Shown here: positions 1 to 7,028 of the stretch, in pieces | Position numbering within the stretch: position 1 is the first letter of the stretch | Layout: each line of letters starts with the position of its first letter | From: JBBKWG01 sp037968835 | Lineage (GTDB): Bacteria; Pseudomonadota; Alphaproteobacteria; Rhodobacterales; Rhodobacteraceae | Assembly: GCA_037968835.1 (NCBI GenBank) | Contig: JBBKWG010000234.1 | Coordinates: 1-14,893, forward strand | DNA length: 14,893 nucleotides | Direction: 5' to 3' | Made by a program: the position numbers and the translations under genes | Notes under the pieces: generated by a model | Database searches by the model: none | Seen by the model: the letters and a program-made list of their open reading frames with translations, nothing else | Told to the model about the DNA's origin: nothing

Positions 1-495
1 GGAACGCTTGATCTTGTCCTGACACCGGTGGTCGGCGCGCCTGATGGCACATATGACGGCGAATTCCTGATCGAGAATATTCGCGTCCGCAAAGCCCCGG
101 CGATGGCAGATTTGCTCGATGCGATCAGCGTGGTTGGCCTGATCGACCAGCTTGATGGCCCCGGCCTGCGCTTTTCTTCGGTCGATGGGCGGTTTCGGCT
201 GAGCCGGAATACGTTCCGACTTCAGGAAGCCGCGGCCGTCGGTGGTTCGCTTGGGATATCACTCGACGGACTTTACGACCTCAACGCCAAGGCGCTGGAC
301 ATGCAGGGTGTGATTTCCCCGATCTACTTCGTGAACGGCATCGGTTCGGTGCTGACCCGGCGCGGCGAGGGCCTGTTCGGCTTCAATTTTCGCGTCACTG
401 GCAGCGCGTCCGAACCGGACGTCAGTGTAAATCCGCTGTCGATTTTCACGCCCGGAATGTTTCGTTCGATTTTCCGCCGCTCTCCGCCGGGTTAG
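1..495 (+). CDS. AsmA/YhdP-like envelope protein, C-terminal fragment (5' end outside window)
   Basis: The reading frame is open from the first base, so this is the 3' end of a longer gene; 164 residues are visible. The segment reads like the AsmA-like C-terminal region (YhdP/DUF3971 type) of large inner-membrane-anchored proteins that are thought to help move phospholipid toward the outer membrane. Typical elements are visible: 'LLDAISVVGL', a 'G.RF..V.G.F.L' strand pattern, 'LDMQGVISPIYFVNGI', a 'GEGLFGFNFRVTGS' stretch, and the closing 'VNPLSIFTPGMFRSIF' followed by a short basic tail. The alternating hydrophobic pattern fits a beta-rich lipid-transfer groove. The gene ends 7 nt before queA, suggesting co-transcription and possibly translational coupling. 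Family assignment rests on recognised motifs in the C-terminus only; substrate and the N-terminal anchor cannot be seen. Confidence 0.82.
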   Translation, partial: GTLDLVLTPVVGAPDGTYDGEFLIENIRVRKAPAMADLLDAISVVGLIDQLDGPGLRFSSVDGRFRLSRNTFRLQEAAAVGGSLGISLDGLYDLNAKALDMQGVISPIYFVNGIGSVLTRRGEGLFGFNFRVTGSASEPDVSVNPLSIFTPGMFRSIFRRSPPG

Positions 496-502
496 GACTG
501 CC

Positions 503-1558
503 GTGAAACTGAGCGATTTCGATTTTGACCTTCCCGAGCAATTGATTGCGACACGCCCGGCGCGCCCGCGCTCGTCGTCGCGTCTGCTTGTGGCGACGCC
601 AGACAAGTTAATTGACGCGCAAACGATTGATCTGCCGGATTTTCTACGTCCAGGTGACAGGCTTGTTCTGAACGATACCAAAGTGATCCCGGCGCGGCTG
701 ACGGGCACGCGGCGGCGGGACGGAACCGAAGCTGCGACCAAGGCGCGGATCGAGGCGACGCTTCTGGAGCCGCGCGCCGACGGCACTTGGCTGGCACTGA
801 TCAAGCCACTGAAGAAGGTGCGCGACGGTGAGGTGATCCGGTTTTCCGACGCCCTGTCCGCTACGCTGACAGGGCGCGTCGATGGTGCGGGGCTGCTCGC
901 TTTCAACCTTACGGGTGACGACTTCGACGCTGCACTGGCCGCCGCTGGCGCCATGCCCTTGCCGCCTTATATCGCCGCGAAACGTCCGGCCGACCAACAG
1001 GATAGCGAGGATTATCAGACGATCTGGGCGCGCGCTTCCGGGGCCGTGGCAGCCCCGACGGCATCGCTTCATTTCGACGATGCCTTGATTTCGGCGCTGG
1101 ATGCCCGCGGGGTGACGCGCAGTTACGTGACCCTTCATGTCGGGGCAGGGACGTTCCTGCCGGTCAAGGTCGACGACGTGCGCGATCACAAGATGCATTC
1201 AGAACGCGGTGAAATCACAAGGTCGGCCGCCGAAGAGATTAACGCAACGCGGCGTGCCGGCGGACGGATTGTGCCCGTCGGGACGACAGCACTGAGACTG
1301 ATCGAGACGGCGGCGGACACGAACGGCATGCTTTCCGAGTGGATAGGCGCCACGGATATCTTCATCCGGCCAGGACACGATTTTCGCATCGCCGACGCGC
1401 TGATGACGAATTTTCATCTTCCGAAATCGACGTTGATGATGCTTGTTTCAGCGTTCATGGGAACCGAGCGGGTGCGGCAAATCTACGCCCATGCGATTGC
1501 CGACAGATATCGCTTTTTTTCCTATGGCGACGCCTCGTTACTTCTGCCACACGGCTGA
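503..1558 (+). CDS. queA: S-adenosylmethionine:tRNA ribosyltransferase-isomerase QueA
   Basis: QueA transfers and isomerises the ribosyl group of S-adenosylmethionine onto 7-aminomethyl-7-deazaguanine in tRNA to make epoxyqueuosine, the penultimate step of queuosine synthesis, in the cytoplasm. The 351-residue length is normal for the family. Conserved motifs are present in order: 'LNDTKVIPARL' (56-66), 'TLHVGAGTFLPV' (about 210-221), 'HKMHSERGEI' (about 230-239) and 'TNFHLPKSTL' (about 302-311). The start is GTG at 503; the N-terminus 'MKLSDFDFDLPE' matches where QueA proteins begin, and there is no good Shine-Dalgarno sequence, so translation may be coupled to the upstream gene, whose stop lies 7 nt before. 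The partner gene tgt is not in this window. Assignment is very secure. Confidence 0.97.
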   Translation: MKLSDFDFDLPEQLIATRPARPRSSSRLLVATPDKLIDAQTIDLPDFLRPGDRLVLNDTKVIPARLTGTRRRDGTEAATKARIEATLLEPRADGTWLALIKPLKKVRDGEVIRFSDALSATLTGRVDGAGLLAFNLTGDDFDAALAAAGAMPLPPYIAAKRPADQQDSEDYQTIWARASGAVAAPTASLHFDDALISALDARGVTRSYVTLHVGAGTFLPVKVDDVRDHKMHSERGEITRSAAEEINATRRAGGRIVPVGTTALRLIETAADTNGMLSEWIGATDIFIRPGHDFRIADALMTNFHLPKSTLMMLVSAFMGTERVRQIYAHAIADRYRFFSYGDASLLLPHG

Positions 1559-1640
1559 AAACCGACAGAATCGGTCGTGGTAGAACGCGAACCGGATCGA
1601 AGCAGTGGGCTAAAGCAGGCAAAGGCGACGGAGATCAGGC

Positions 1641-2930
1641 ATGTTACAGGTATTGCGCAGCTCGTGGGCGCTGCTTCTCGGCATGCTTCTGCTGATGGTC
1701 GGCAACGGGCTTCAAGGCTCGCTGATGGGTATTCGCGGCGCGATCGAGCAATTTTCCACAATCGAGTTGTCGATCATCACCTCGGCTTATTTCGCCGGGT
1801 TCCTTTTCGGATCGAAACTTGCACCCGAAATGATCCGCCGAGTTGGCCATGTGCGGGTGTTCGCTGCACTCGGGTCGTTCATTTCGGCGGTTCTGATCCT
1901 CTATCCGACGATCACCGAGCCCTGGGCCTGGATCGTACTGCGGGTGATCTTCGGCTTTTCGTTCTCGGGCGTCTACGTGACCGCCGAAAGCTGGCTGAAC
2001 AACGCCTCGACCAACGCCACACGCGGCAAGGCGCTGTCGCTTTACATGATCGTCCAGATGTCGGGCATCGTGGCCAGTCAGGCGCTGCTGAACGTCGCTG
2101 ATCCGGCGGGCTACGTTCTTTTCGTCATTCCGTCGGTTCTGGTGTCGCTGTCGTTTGCGCCGATCCTGCTCAGCGCGACGACGACCCCGGCATTCGACAC
2201 GACGAAAGCAATGAGCTTGACCGCGCTCTACCGCATATCGCCCACAGGATTTGTCGGAATGTTCGCAATGGGCGGCATCTTCTCGGCGCAGTTCGGGATG
2301 GCGTCGATCTATGGCACGCAAGCCGGCTTTTCGGTTGCGCAGATTTCGATATTCGTCGCTTCGATCTTCATCGGCGGCATGCTTTTGCAATACCCGATCG
2401 GCTGGATGAGCGACCGGATGGATCGGCGGGTGTTGATTCTTGGCTCAGCTCTTGGCGGTGTCGTCGCGGGTTTGATCGGCTGGTTTCTGGGCGGGATATT
2501 CGAGGCGGTGCTTGTGGCGGGCTTCATCATGGGCGGCGTGTCAAACCCGCTTTATGCCCTGCTGATCGCCTACACCAACGACTATCTGGCGACCGAAGAT
2601 ATGGCGGCGGCCTCGGGCGGGTTGCTGTTCATCAACGGCCTTGGCGCGATCCTTGGACCTTTCGCGACGGGTTGGTTGCTGGGGCTGATCGGGCCTGCCG
2701 GGTTCTGGGTCTACCTGACACTCTTGATGGCTGCGCTGGCTCTCTATGTGGTCTGGCGCATGCGTCAGCGTCGCTCGCTTTATGGCGGCGAAAGTGATTA
2801 CGACGCGGTGAAATACGCGCCGGTCATGCCGACAGGAACACTGGTCGCAGTCGAAGCGGCTCAGGAGTACTATGCTGAAAATGCCGATAGCGATGAAAAT
2901 CCAGTGCGTGATCGTGCTGGAAATGCTTGA
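1641..2930 (+). CDS. MFS transporter, YcaD-like
   Basis: This 429-residue protein is a polytopic inner-membrane protein of the major facilitator superfamily with about twelve hydrophobic segments and a hydrophilic C-terminal tail of about 50 residues rich in Glu, Asp and Ala. A motif A-like loop between helices 2 and 3 is seen at about 57-73 ('GSKLAPEMIRRVGHVRVF'). The segment 'VLRVIFGFSFSGVYV' followed by 'ESWLN' (116-120) is characteristic of the YcaD branch, whose substrate is not established. The ATG at 1641 is supported by GGAG at 1630-1633 with 7 nt spacing. It lies 82 nt after queA on the same strand; a weak 5-bp hairpin (1561-1575) sits in the gap, so read-through from queA is plausible. 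Substrate cannot be inferred from sequence. Confidence 0.88.
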   Translation: MLQVLRSSWALLLGMLLLMVGNGLQGSLMGIRGAIEQFSTIELSIITSAYFAGFLFGSKLAPEMIRRVGHVRVFAALGSFISAVLILYPTITEPWAWIVLRVIFGFSFSGVYVTAESWLNNASTNATRGKALSLYMIVQMSGIVASQALLNVADPAGYVLFVIPSVLVSLSFAPILLSATTTPAFDTTKAMSLTALYRISPTGFVGMFAMGGIFSAQFGMASIYGTQAGFSVAQISIFVASIFIGGMLLQYPIGWMSDRMDRRVLILGSALGGVVAGLIGWFLGGIFEAVLVAGFIMGGVSNPLYALLIAYTNDYLATEDMAAASGGLLFINGLGAILGPFATGWLLGLIGPAGFWVYLTLLMAALALYVVWRMRQRRSLYGGESDYDAVKYAPVMPTGTLVAVEAAQEYYAENADSDENPVRDRAGNA

Positions 2931-2954
2931 TCCGGCGTGAACTATTTGTAACGA

Positions 2955-2979
2955 TTCGCATGTCTGGGGACATGACGAA
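2955..2979. other. Intergenic hairpin between MFS gene and DUF924 gene
   Basis: CATGTC (2959-2964) and GACATG (2969-2974) are perfect inverted arms around a TGGG loop. The stem extends with TTCG (2955-2958) pairing to CGAA (2976-2979) across a single bulged A at 2975. It begins 25 nt after the MFS stop codon and ends shortly before the Shine-Dalgarno AAGGAA of the next gene. There is no T-run, so it is not a classical intrinsic terminator; it could be an mRNA processing or stability element or an operator. Confidence 0.4.
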
Positions 2980-2999
2980 GTGACAAGGAACGTGGCACG

Positions 3000-3584
3000 A
3001 TGGCAAACCCTGAAGACATACTGGCCTTTTGGCTGGATGAAACGGGCCCGGAAGGTTGGTATTCGGGCGGGGACGAACTGGATCAGTTGATCCGAGATCG
3101 TTTCGAGGACGACTACAATCGCGCTTGTGGCGGCGCATTGTCGTTGTGGCTGACGTATCCGTCAGGAACGCTGGCCTATATTATTGTGACCGACCAGTTT
3201 CCGCGGAACATGTTCCGCGATACCCAGAAAATGTTTGCAACCGACGGTATCGCACGGGCGGCCGCCAAAGTGGCTATTTCGCGTGGCTGGGATCTGCGTA
3301 TCGACGAACCTGCGCGGCAATTCTTCTACATGCCGCTGGTGCATTCGGAATGTCTGGCCGATCAGGATCGGGCCGTGCGTCTGATCAAGACCCGGATGCC
3401 GGAAACCGGCGGCGGCAACCTGTTGCACGCAAAAGCGCACCGCGAAGTGATCCGCCGATTCGGACGCTTCCCGAACCGCAACGCGGCCATCGGGCGCGAT
3501 ACTCCTCCGGCGGAGGCCGAATTCATCGCAAAGGGTGGATACGGCGCGACGGTCGAGGCGCTAAGGGCCAACGAGGCGGCATAG
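3000..3584 (+). CDS. DUF924 family protein
   Basis: A 194-residue soluble protein of the DUF924 family, predicted to have an all-helical TPR-like fold; the biochemical role of the family is unknown. Diagnostic features are the N-terminal 'ILAFWLDE', the signature 'DQFPRNMFR' at 65-73, and the 'FFYMPLVHSE' helix (about 108-117) followed by 'DQDRAVRL'. Length is typical. ATG at 3000 is preceded by AAGGAA at 2985-2990 with 9 nt spacing. No signal peptide or membrane segment is visible. It lies 69 nt after the MFS gene and 123 nt before lpd on the same strand. The neighbourhood with lpd might hint at a link to 2-oxo acid dehydrogenase metabolism, but that is only positional inference. Confidence 0.9.
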   Translation: MANPEDILAFWLDETGPEGWYSGGDELDQLIRDRFEDDYNRACGGALSLWLTYPSGTLAYIIVTDQFPRNMFRDTQKMFATDGIARAAAKVAISRGWDLRIDEPARQFFYMPLVHSECLADQDRAVRLIKTRMPETGGGNLLHAKAHREVIRRFGRFPNRNAAIGRDTPPAEAEFIAKGGYGATVEALRANEAA

Positions 3585-3607
3585 CAGTTTCGTCGCAACG
3601 ACTGCAT

Positions 3608-3635
3608 GACAGGTTATTCCTGTCTGGCAATGCCA
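3608..3635. other. Two adjacent inverted repeats between DUF924 gene and lpd
   Basis: GACAGG (3608-3613) and CCTGTC (3619-3624) are perfect arms around TTATT. Immediately after comes TGGCA-A-TGCCA (3625-3635), an 11-base perfect palindrome with a single central base. They lie 24 nt after the DUF924 stop and about 73 nt before the lpd ATG. The first could form an RNA hairpin; there is no T-tract. An operator or processing site is equally possible. Confidence 0.4.
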
Positions 3636-3707
3636 CGAGGGTGACTTGCCCCTGAACCTGTGTCAGATAGTTTAGCATCAAACAATCTGCCTACGGGAGA
3701 CAGCTTC

Positions 3708-5105
3708 ATGGCCGCCAAGACATTCGATGTGATCGTGATAGGAGCCGGACCCGGTGGATATGTCGCCGCCATCCGGGCATCGCAGCTTGGTCTGAAAGTG
3801 GCCATCGTCGAACGCGAGCACATGGGCGGCATCTGCCTGAACTGGGGCTGCATTCCGACCAAGGCGCTGTTGCGTTCGTCCGAAGTGTTCCACCTGATGC
3901 ATCGCGCCAAGGAGTTCGGTCTGAAGGCCGAGGGGATCAGCTTTGACCTCGAAGCTGTCGTCAAGCGGTCGCGGTCTGTCGCCAAGCAACTGAACTCCGG
4001 CGTCGGACATCTGATGAAGAAGAACAAGGTCGAGGTGTTCATGGGCGCGGCCACTCTGCCCGCCAAGGGCAAGGTTTCGGTCAAGACCGACAAGGGGACC
4101 GAAGAGCTTGCTGCCGCCAACATCATTCTGGCAACTGGCGCGCGCGCCCGCGAATTACCGGGGCTAGAGGCTGACGGCGAGCGGGTCTGGACCTACAAAC
4201 ACGCGCTCAAGCCGCCGCATATGCCCAAGAAACTTCTGGTCATCGGTTCCGGCGCGATCGGCATCGAATTCGCCAGCTTTTACAACACACTCGGCGCGGA
4301 TACGACTGTGGTCGAAGTGATGGATCGGATACTTCCCGTCGAGGACGCCGAAATTTCAGCCTTCGCGAAGAAGAGCTTCGAGAAGCAGAAAATGAAGATC
4401 ATGCAAAAGGCGACCGTAAAGCAACTCGATCGCGCCAAGGACAAGGTGACGGCGCATATCGAGGTTGGCGGCAAGGTCGAGAAGATGGACTTCGACACCG
4501 TGATTTCCGCTGTCGGCATCGTCGGCAACGTGGAAGGCATGGGTTTGGAGGAACTGGGCGTCAAGATCGACCGCACGCACGTTGTCACGGACGAATACTG
4601 TCGCACCGGGGTCGAGGGTCTGTTCGCAATTGGTGACATCGCGGGCGCGCCGTGGCTCGCGCACAAGGCCAGTCACGAGGGTGTCATGGTGGCCGAACTG
4701 ATCGCGGGCAAGAACCATGTTCACGCCGTGAAGCCCGAAAGCATCGCCGGGTGCACGTATTGCCATCCACAGGTTGCCAGCGTCGGCTATTCCGAGGCGA
4801 AGGCAAAAGAGCTGGGCTATGAGGTCCGGGTCGGCAAATTCCCTTTCATCGGCAACGGAAAGGCCATCGCGCTAGGTGAATCAGAGGGTTTGGTGAAAAC
4901 CGTCTTCGATGCCAAAACGGGTGAATTGTTGGGCGCGCACATGATTGGGGCCGAAGTGACCGAGCTGATCCAAGGCTACGTGGTTGGCCGGCAACTGGAG
5001 ACGACGGAAGAAGATCTGATGAACACCGTCTTCCCGCACCCGACCCTGAGCGAGATGATGCACGAGAGCGTGCTCGATGCCTATGACCGGGTGATCCACA
5101 TCTGA
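3708..5105 (+). CDS. lpd: Dihydrolipoamide dehydrogenase (E3)
   Basis: E3 is the FAD-dependent component of 2-oxo acid dehydrogenase complexes and the glycine cleavage system; it reoxidises dihydrolipoamide with NAD+. The protein has 465 residues from the ATG at 3708, which has GGGAGA at 3695-3700 with 7 nt spacing; an in-frame GTG at 3660 would add 16 atypical residues and has weaker support. Visible features are the FAD-binding 'GAGPGGY' (12-18), the redox-active pair Cys43/Cys48 in 'CLNWGC', the NAD-binding 'GSGAIG' (180-185), and the C-terminal active-site His444-Glu449 pair in 'FPHPTLSEMMHE'. No E1 or E2 subunit gene is in view, so whether this E3 serves the 2-oxoglutarate, pyruvate or another complex cannot be told. 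Transcription ends at the hairpin at 5130-5158. Confidence 0.96.
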   Translation: MAAKTFDVIVIGAGPGGYVAAIRASQLGLKVAIVEREHMGGICLNWGCIPTKALLRSSEVFHLMHRAKEFGLKAEGISFDLEAVVKRSRSVAKQLNSGVGHLMKKNKVEVFMGAATLPAKGKVSVKTDKGTEELAAANIILATGARARELPGLEADGERVWTYKHALKPPHMPKKLLVIGSGAIGIEFASFYNTLGADTTVVEVMDRILPVEDAEISAFAKKSFEKQKMKIMQKATVKQLDRAKDKVTAHIEVGGKVEKMDFDTVISAVGIVGNVEGMGLEELGVKIDRTHVVTDEYCRTGVEGLFAIGDIAGAPWLAHKASHEGVMVAELIAGKNHVHAVKPESIAGCTYCHPQVASVGYSEAKAKELGYEVRVGKFPFIGNGKAIALGESEGLVKTVFDAKTGELLGAHMIGAEVTELIQGYVVGRQLETTEEDLMNTVFPHPTLSEMMHESVLDAYDRVIHI

Positions 5106-5129
5106 GCCGGGCACTCTAAGCAAAAGGCA

Positions 5130-5158
5130 AAGGGCGCCTGTTATTGGCGCCCTTGTTT
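5130..5158. terminator. Strong, probably bidirectional intrinsic terminator
   Basis: AAGGGCGCC (5130-5138) and GGCGCCCTT (5146-5154) form a perfect 9-bp GC-rich stem with loop TGTTATT, followed on the + strand by GTTT and on the - strand by a T-rich stretch (TTTGCCTTTT). It sits 24 nt after the lpd stop and 3 nt after the end of the convergent lipoprotein gene at 5162, so it can serve both. Confidence 0.88.
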
Positions 5159-5161
5159 CAT

Positions 5162-5407
5162 TCAGGGACAGGCGGCGCGGTAGGTCTCGCCTGTCGTCCG
5201 ATTTCGGTAAAGGCAGGTCTTGACGTCATTGCTTTCTTCGACCGCAGCAACCACCGCACCCGCAGCAGCACCGAGCGCGGCACCCTCAAGGCGATTATCA
5301 TCGTTGACTGCAGCACCGATAGCGGCACCACCCAGCACGTTGCCGGACCGAGTCTCGCAAGCGGCGGTGAGAAGGACCAGCGGAAGTACGAGGAACAGCT
5401 TTTTCAT
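5162..5407 (-). CDS. Small glycine-zipper lipoprotein
   Basis: An 81-residue exported protein. The N-terminus 'MKKLFLVLPLVLLTAAC' is a short basic start, hydrophobic core and plausible lipobox with Cys17 as the acylated residue. The mature part carries glycine-zipper-like helices: 'LGGAAIGAA' (25-33) and 'EGAALGAAAGAVVAA' (41-55), then a charged C-terminus with Cys65 and Cys80. This resembles YMGG-like/17 kDa-antigen-type envelope lipoproteins. The start at 5407 is chosen because AGGAG (5420-5416) lies 8 nt upstream on the - strand; an upstream in-frame extension to 5464 would bury the signal peptide. A 6-bp inverted repeat (5421-5443) lies directly upstream of the Shine-Dalgarno sequence. 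The gene converges on lpd. Exact function is unknown. Confidence 0.82.
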   Translation of the reverse strand: MKKLFLVLPLVLLTAACETRSGNVLGGAAIGAAVNDDNRLEGAALGAAAGAVVAAVEESNDVKTCLYRNRTTGETYRAACP

Positions 5408-5420
5408 TGGGTTATCTCCT

Positions 5421-5443
5421 GGTGTTTTCACATAAGTAACACC
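5421..5443. other. Inverted repeat upstream of the glycine-zipper gene
   Basis: GGTGTT (5421-5426) and AACACC (5438-5443) are perfect inverted arms separated by 11 nt. The element abuts the Shine-Dalgarno sequence (5416-5420) of the - strand lipoprotein gene. The spacing of about 17 nt centre to centre suits a dimeric regulator; alternatively it is a hairpin in the 5' leader. No regulator can be named. Confidence 0.35.
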
Positions 5444-5491
5444 GACGGGCGAATTCGGTTCCAACTTTGATCGTAAAACGGATTGCGCGCA

Positions 5492-5662
5492 TCAACGAAC
5501 CAGCGTGTCGCATCCCAACGTCGCGAAGTCATTAAAAAACAGCGACTGAAGCTCTTCGCGCGAGAGCCGGTCCGTTTTGGAACAAACTCCGGCAGGCTGG
5601 TCGTCGAGGCTTTTCCAGATCGCGTGCGCGCCGGTGACAAGGGATTGTACATATGAAGTCAT
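5492..5662 (-). CDS. Probable small protein, 56 residues, unknown
   Basis: Reading the - strand from ATG at 5662 gives an uninterrupted 56-codon frame to TGA at 5494-5492. The product begins MTSYVQSLVTGAHAIWKSLD and contains 'DRLSREELQSLFF' and ends 'CDTLVR'; cysteines are at 27 and 51. It is preceded by GGAG (5674-5671) with ideal 8 nt spacing, and composition is balanced, with a plausible amphipathic helix in its second half ('SREELQSLFFNDF'). No signal peptide or transmembrane segment is visible. It lies 84 nt upstream of the glycine-zipper gene on the same strand. I do not recognise a family. The evidence is the start signal, the sensible composition and the otherwise unexplained gap; chance cannot be excluded at this length. 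Confidence 0.5.
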   Translation of the reverse strand: MTSYVQSLVTGAHAIWKSLDDQPAGVCSKTDRLSREELQSLFFNDFATLGCDTLVR

Positions 5663-5803
5663 CGAAACATCTCCATTTGGTATCGCTAAAGATACGGACG
5701 GAAACGCGGGAAAGTTTCAGGACCTCTCGATTCTGCGCGGATGAATCGCCGCTTCGCCCAGTCATGTCTTGACGTGCCAAGGCTGGCAGTGACAGTGCGC
5801 GCC
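5663..5803. other. Divergent intergenic region (small gene / MFS transporter)
   Basis: This gap separates the - strand 56-codon gene from the + strand MFS gene and must hold outward promoters if both genes are real. It contains two short inverted repeats: GTATC-N6-GATAC (5680-5695) and GAAAC-N8-GTTTC (5701-5718). I could not identify a convincing sigma70 promoter on either strand. The last part may be coding if the transporter starts at 5741 or 5789. Confidence 0.4.
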
Positions 5804-6922
5804 ATGCGGACGGACTGGCGACTGATCGGACTACTCTTTGTCGCGGGGCTTTTGGCGGCCGCGCAATTTGCGAAGGTTGCGCTGACACTGGGCGATCTTG
5901 TCGCGGTCTACCCCGGCACCCCCCTGCCTTTCGCGGTATCCGCCCTCAGCCTTGCAGGAATATTGTTCGGCGTGACAGCGGGTCTGATTGTCGCGCGTGT
6001 CGGCGCGCGCAGAGCGCTTCTGACAGCCATGGCGGGAGCGGCGGCGTTTTCCTTTGTCGAAGCATTATTGCCGCCGTTTCCAGTATTCATGGCACTGCGC
6101 GCCCTGGAAGGATTGACCCATCTGACCATCGTGGTTGCGTCCCCGACGCTGATGGCGGCGGTGGCGTCGCCACGGGACAAGCCGGTGGCCATGGGGCTTT
6201 GGGGCACGTTTTTCGGGGTTGGCTTTGCCCTGAGCGCCGTGGTCATTCCCTGGCTCGACGGACCGCGAACGGTTTTCATCGTGCACGGGGCCGGGTTCCT
6301 GATCCTGTTTCTGGCACTCTGGCCGCTGTTGCCGCGCGGTGTCGCCCGCGACGCGTCGCATGGAAGCTGGTTGTCGCGTCACGCCGAAATCTACACGAAC
6401 CCGCGTCTGGTTGCGCCAGCACTTGGCTTTCTTTGGCACACGCTGATGTTCCTTGGCCTACTGACCTATCTGCCGAAGTTTCTGGGGGCGTGGACAGCGC
6501 CGGTGCTGCCGCTCATCGCCCTCATCGGAACATTCGGTGCGGGCGTCCTGGCCCGTTCGATTGCGCCCCGTAGATTGCTGATCTGGGCTTTCGGCATGTC
6601 GATTGCCGGTTTGCTTCTGGCGCTGGCCATGCCCGACGAATCGCGCCCCTGGATCATTCTTCCGCTGTTCGCGATTCTTGGCCTGGTCCCCGGGGCGTCG
6701 TTCGCCAACGTCCCGGCGCTCAATCCCGACCCGGCGGATCAGGCCCGTGCAAACGGCGCAATAGCCCAACTTGGCAACGTCGGAACTGCGGCTACAACGC
6801 CGTTGTTCGCTGTGTCGTTGGGGTTCGGGCTGGCCGGGCCGTTGACCTTTGCTGTCGTGATCTGCGTTATCGGTCTGGTCGTGGTCTGCCTTATCCACAG
6901 AAAGATTGCCGAAACCCCGTGA
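5804..6922 (+). CDS. MFS transporter
   Basis: A 372-residue inner-membrane protein with about twelve hydrophobic segments, a compact member of the major facilitator superfamily. The loop 'GLIVARVGARRALL' between helices 2 and 3 corresponds to MFS motif A, and 'ALRALEGLTHLTIVVASPTL' resembles the helix 4 region of drug/metabolite efflux-type members. The substrate cannot be deduced. The start is uncertain: ATG at 5804 places the first helix right after 'MRTDWR', as usual for the family, but lacks a clear Shine-Dalgarno sequence; GTG at 5789 has AAGG 6 nt upstream; ATG at 5741 would add 21 residues. It is divergent from the small - strand genes and lies 106 nt upstream of uvrA without an obvious terminator, though uvrA has its own SOS-controlled promoter region. 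Confidence 0.88.
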   Translation: MRTDWRLIGLLFVAGLLAAAQFAKVALTLGDLVAVYPGTPLPFAVSALSLAGILFGVTAGLIVARVGARRALLTAMAGAAAFSFVEALLPPFPVFMALRALEGLTHLTIVVASPTLMAAVASPRDKPVAMGLWGTFFGVGFALSAVVIPWLDGPRTVFIVHGAGFLILFLALWPLLPRGVARDASHGSWLSRHAEIYTNPRLVAPALGFLWHTLMFLGLLTYLPKFLGAWTAPVLPLIALIGTFGAGVLARSIAPRRLLIWAFGMSIAGLLLALAMPDESRPWIILPLFAILGLVPGASFANVPALNPDPADQARANGAIAQLGNVGTAATTPLFAVSLGFGLAGPLTFAVVICVIGLVVVCLIHRKIAETP

Positions 6923-6934
6923 CGATGCGTTAAT

Positions 6935-6949
6935 GTTCCGGTAATGTTC
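6935..6949 (+). promoter_or_regulatory. LexA-binding site (alphaproteobacterial SOS box) of uvrA
   Basis: The direct repeat GTTC (6935-6938), 7 nt CGGTAAT, GTTC (6946-6949) is a perfect match to the GTTC-N7-GTTC operator known for LexA in alphaproteobacteria. It lies 79 nt upstream of the uvrA ATG and 12 nt after the stop of the preceding transporter gene. A weak possible promoter follows: TTGAGT (6961-6966) and TATCTC (6983-6988), 16 nt apart. DNA-damage induction of uvrA through LexA is the expected outcome. Confidence 0.88.
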
Positions 6950-7028
6950 TTTTCACGCCATTGAGTCTCGCGGCCAGACCGCTATCTCTCTGGTTTGCCT
7001 GTGAGAGGTGGCCCAAGATGGTGGACGC

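Noticed and set aside
1561..1575. ACCGA-N5-TCGGT hairpin after queA as terminator
   Set aside because: Only five base pairs and no T-run; not a credible intrinsic terminator.
3660..3707. GTG at 3660 as the lpd start
   Set aside because: The ATG at 3708 has a good Shine-Dalgarno sequence and gives the family-typical N-terminus; the 16 extra residues have no counterpart in known Lpd proteins.
5438..5470. Possible extracytoplasmic or general-stress sigma promoter (GGAACC...GTT) for the glycine-zipper gene on the - strand
   Set aside because: The spacing between the GGAACC element and the GTT element is shorter than the usual 16-17 and the -10 lacks the preceding C; too weak to call.
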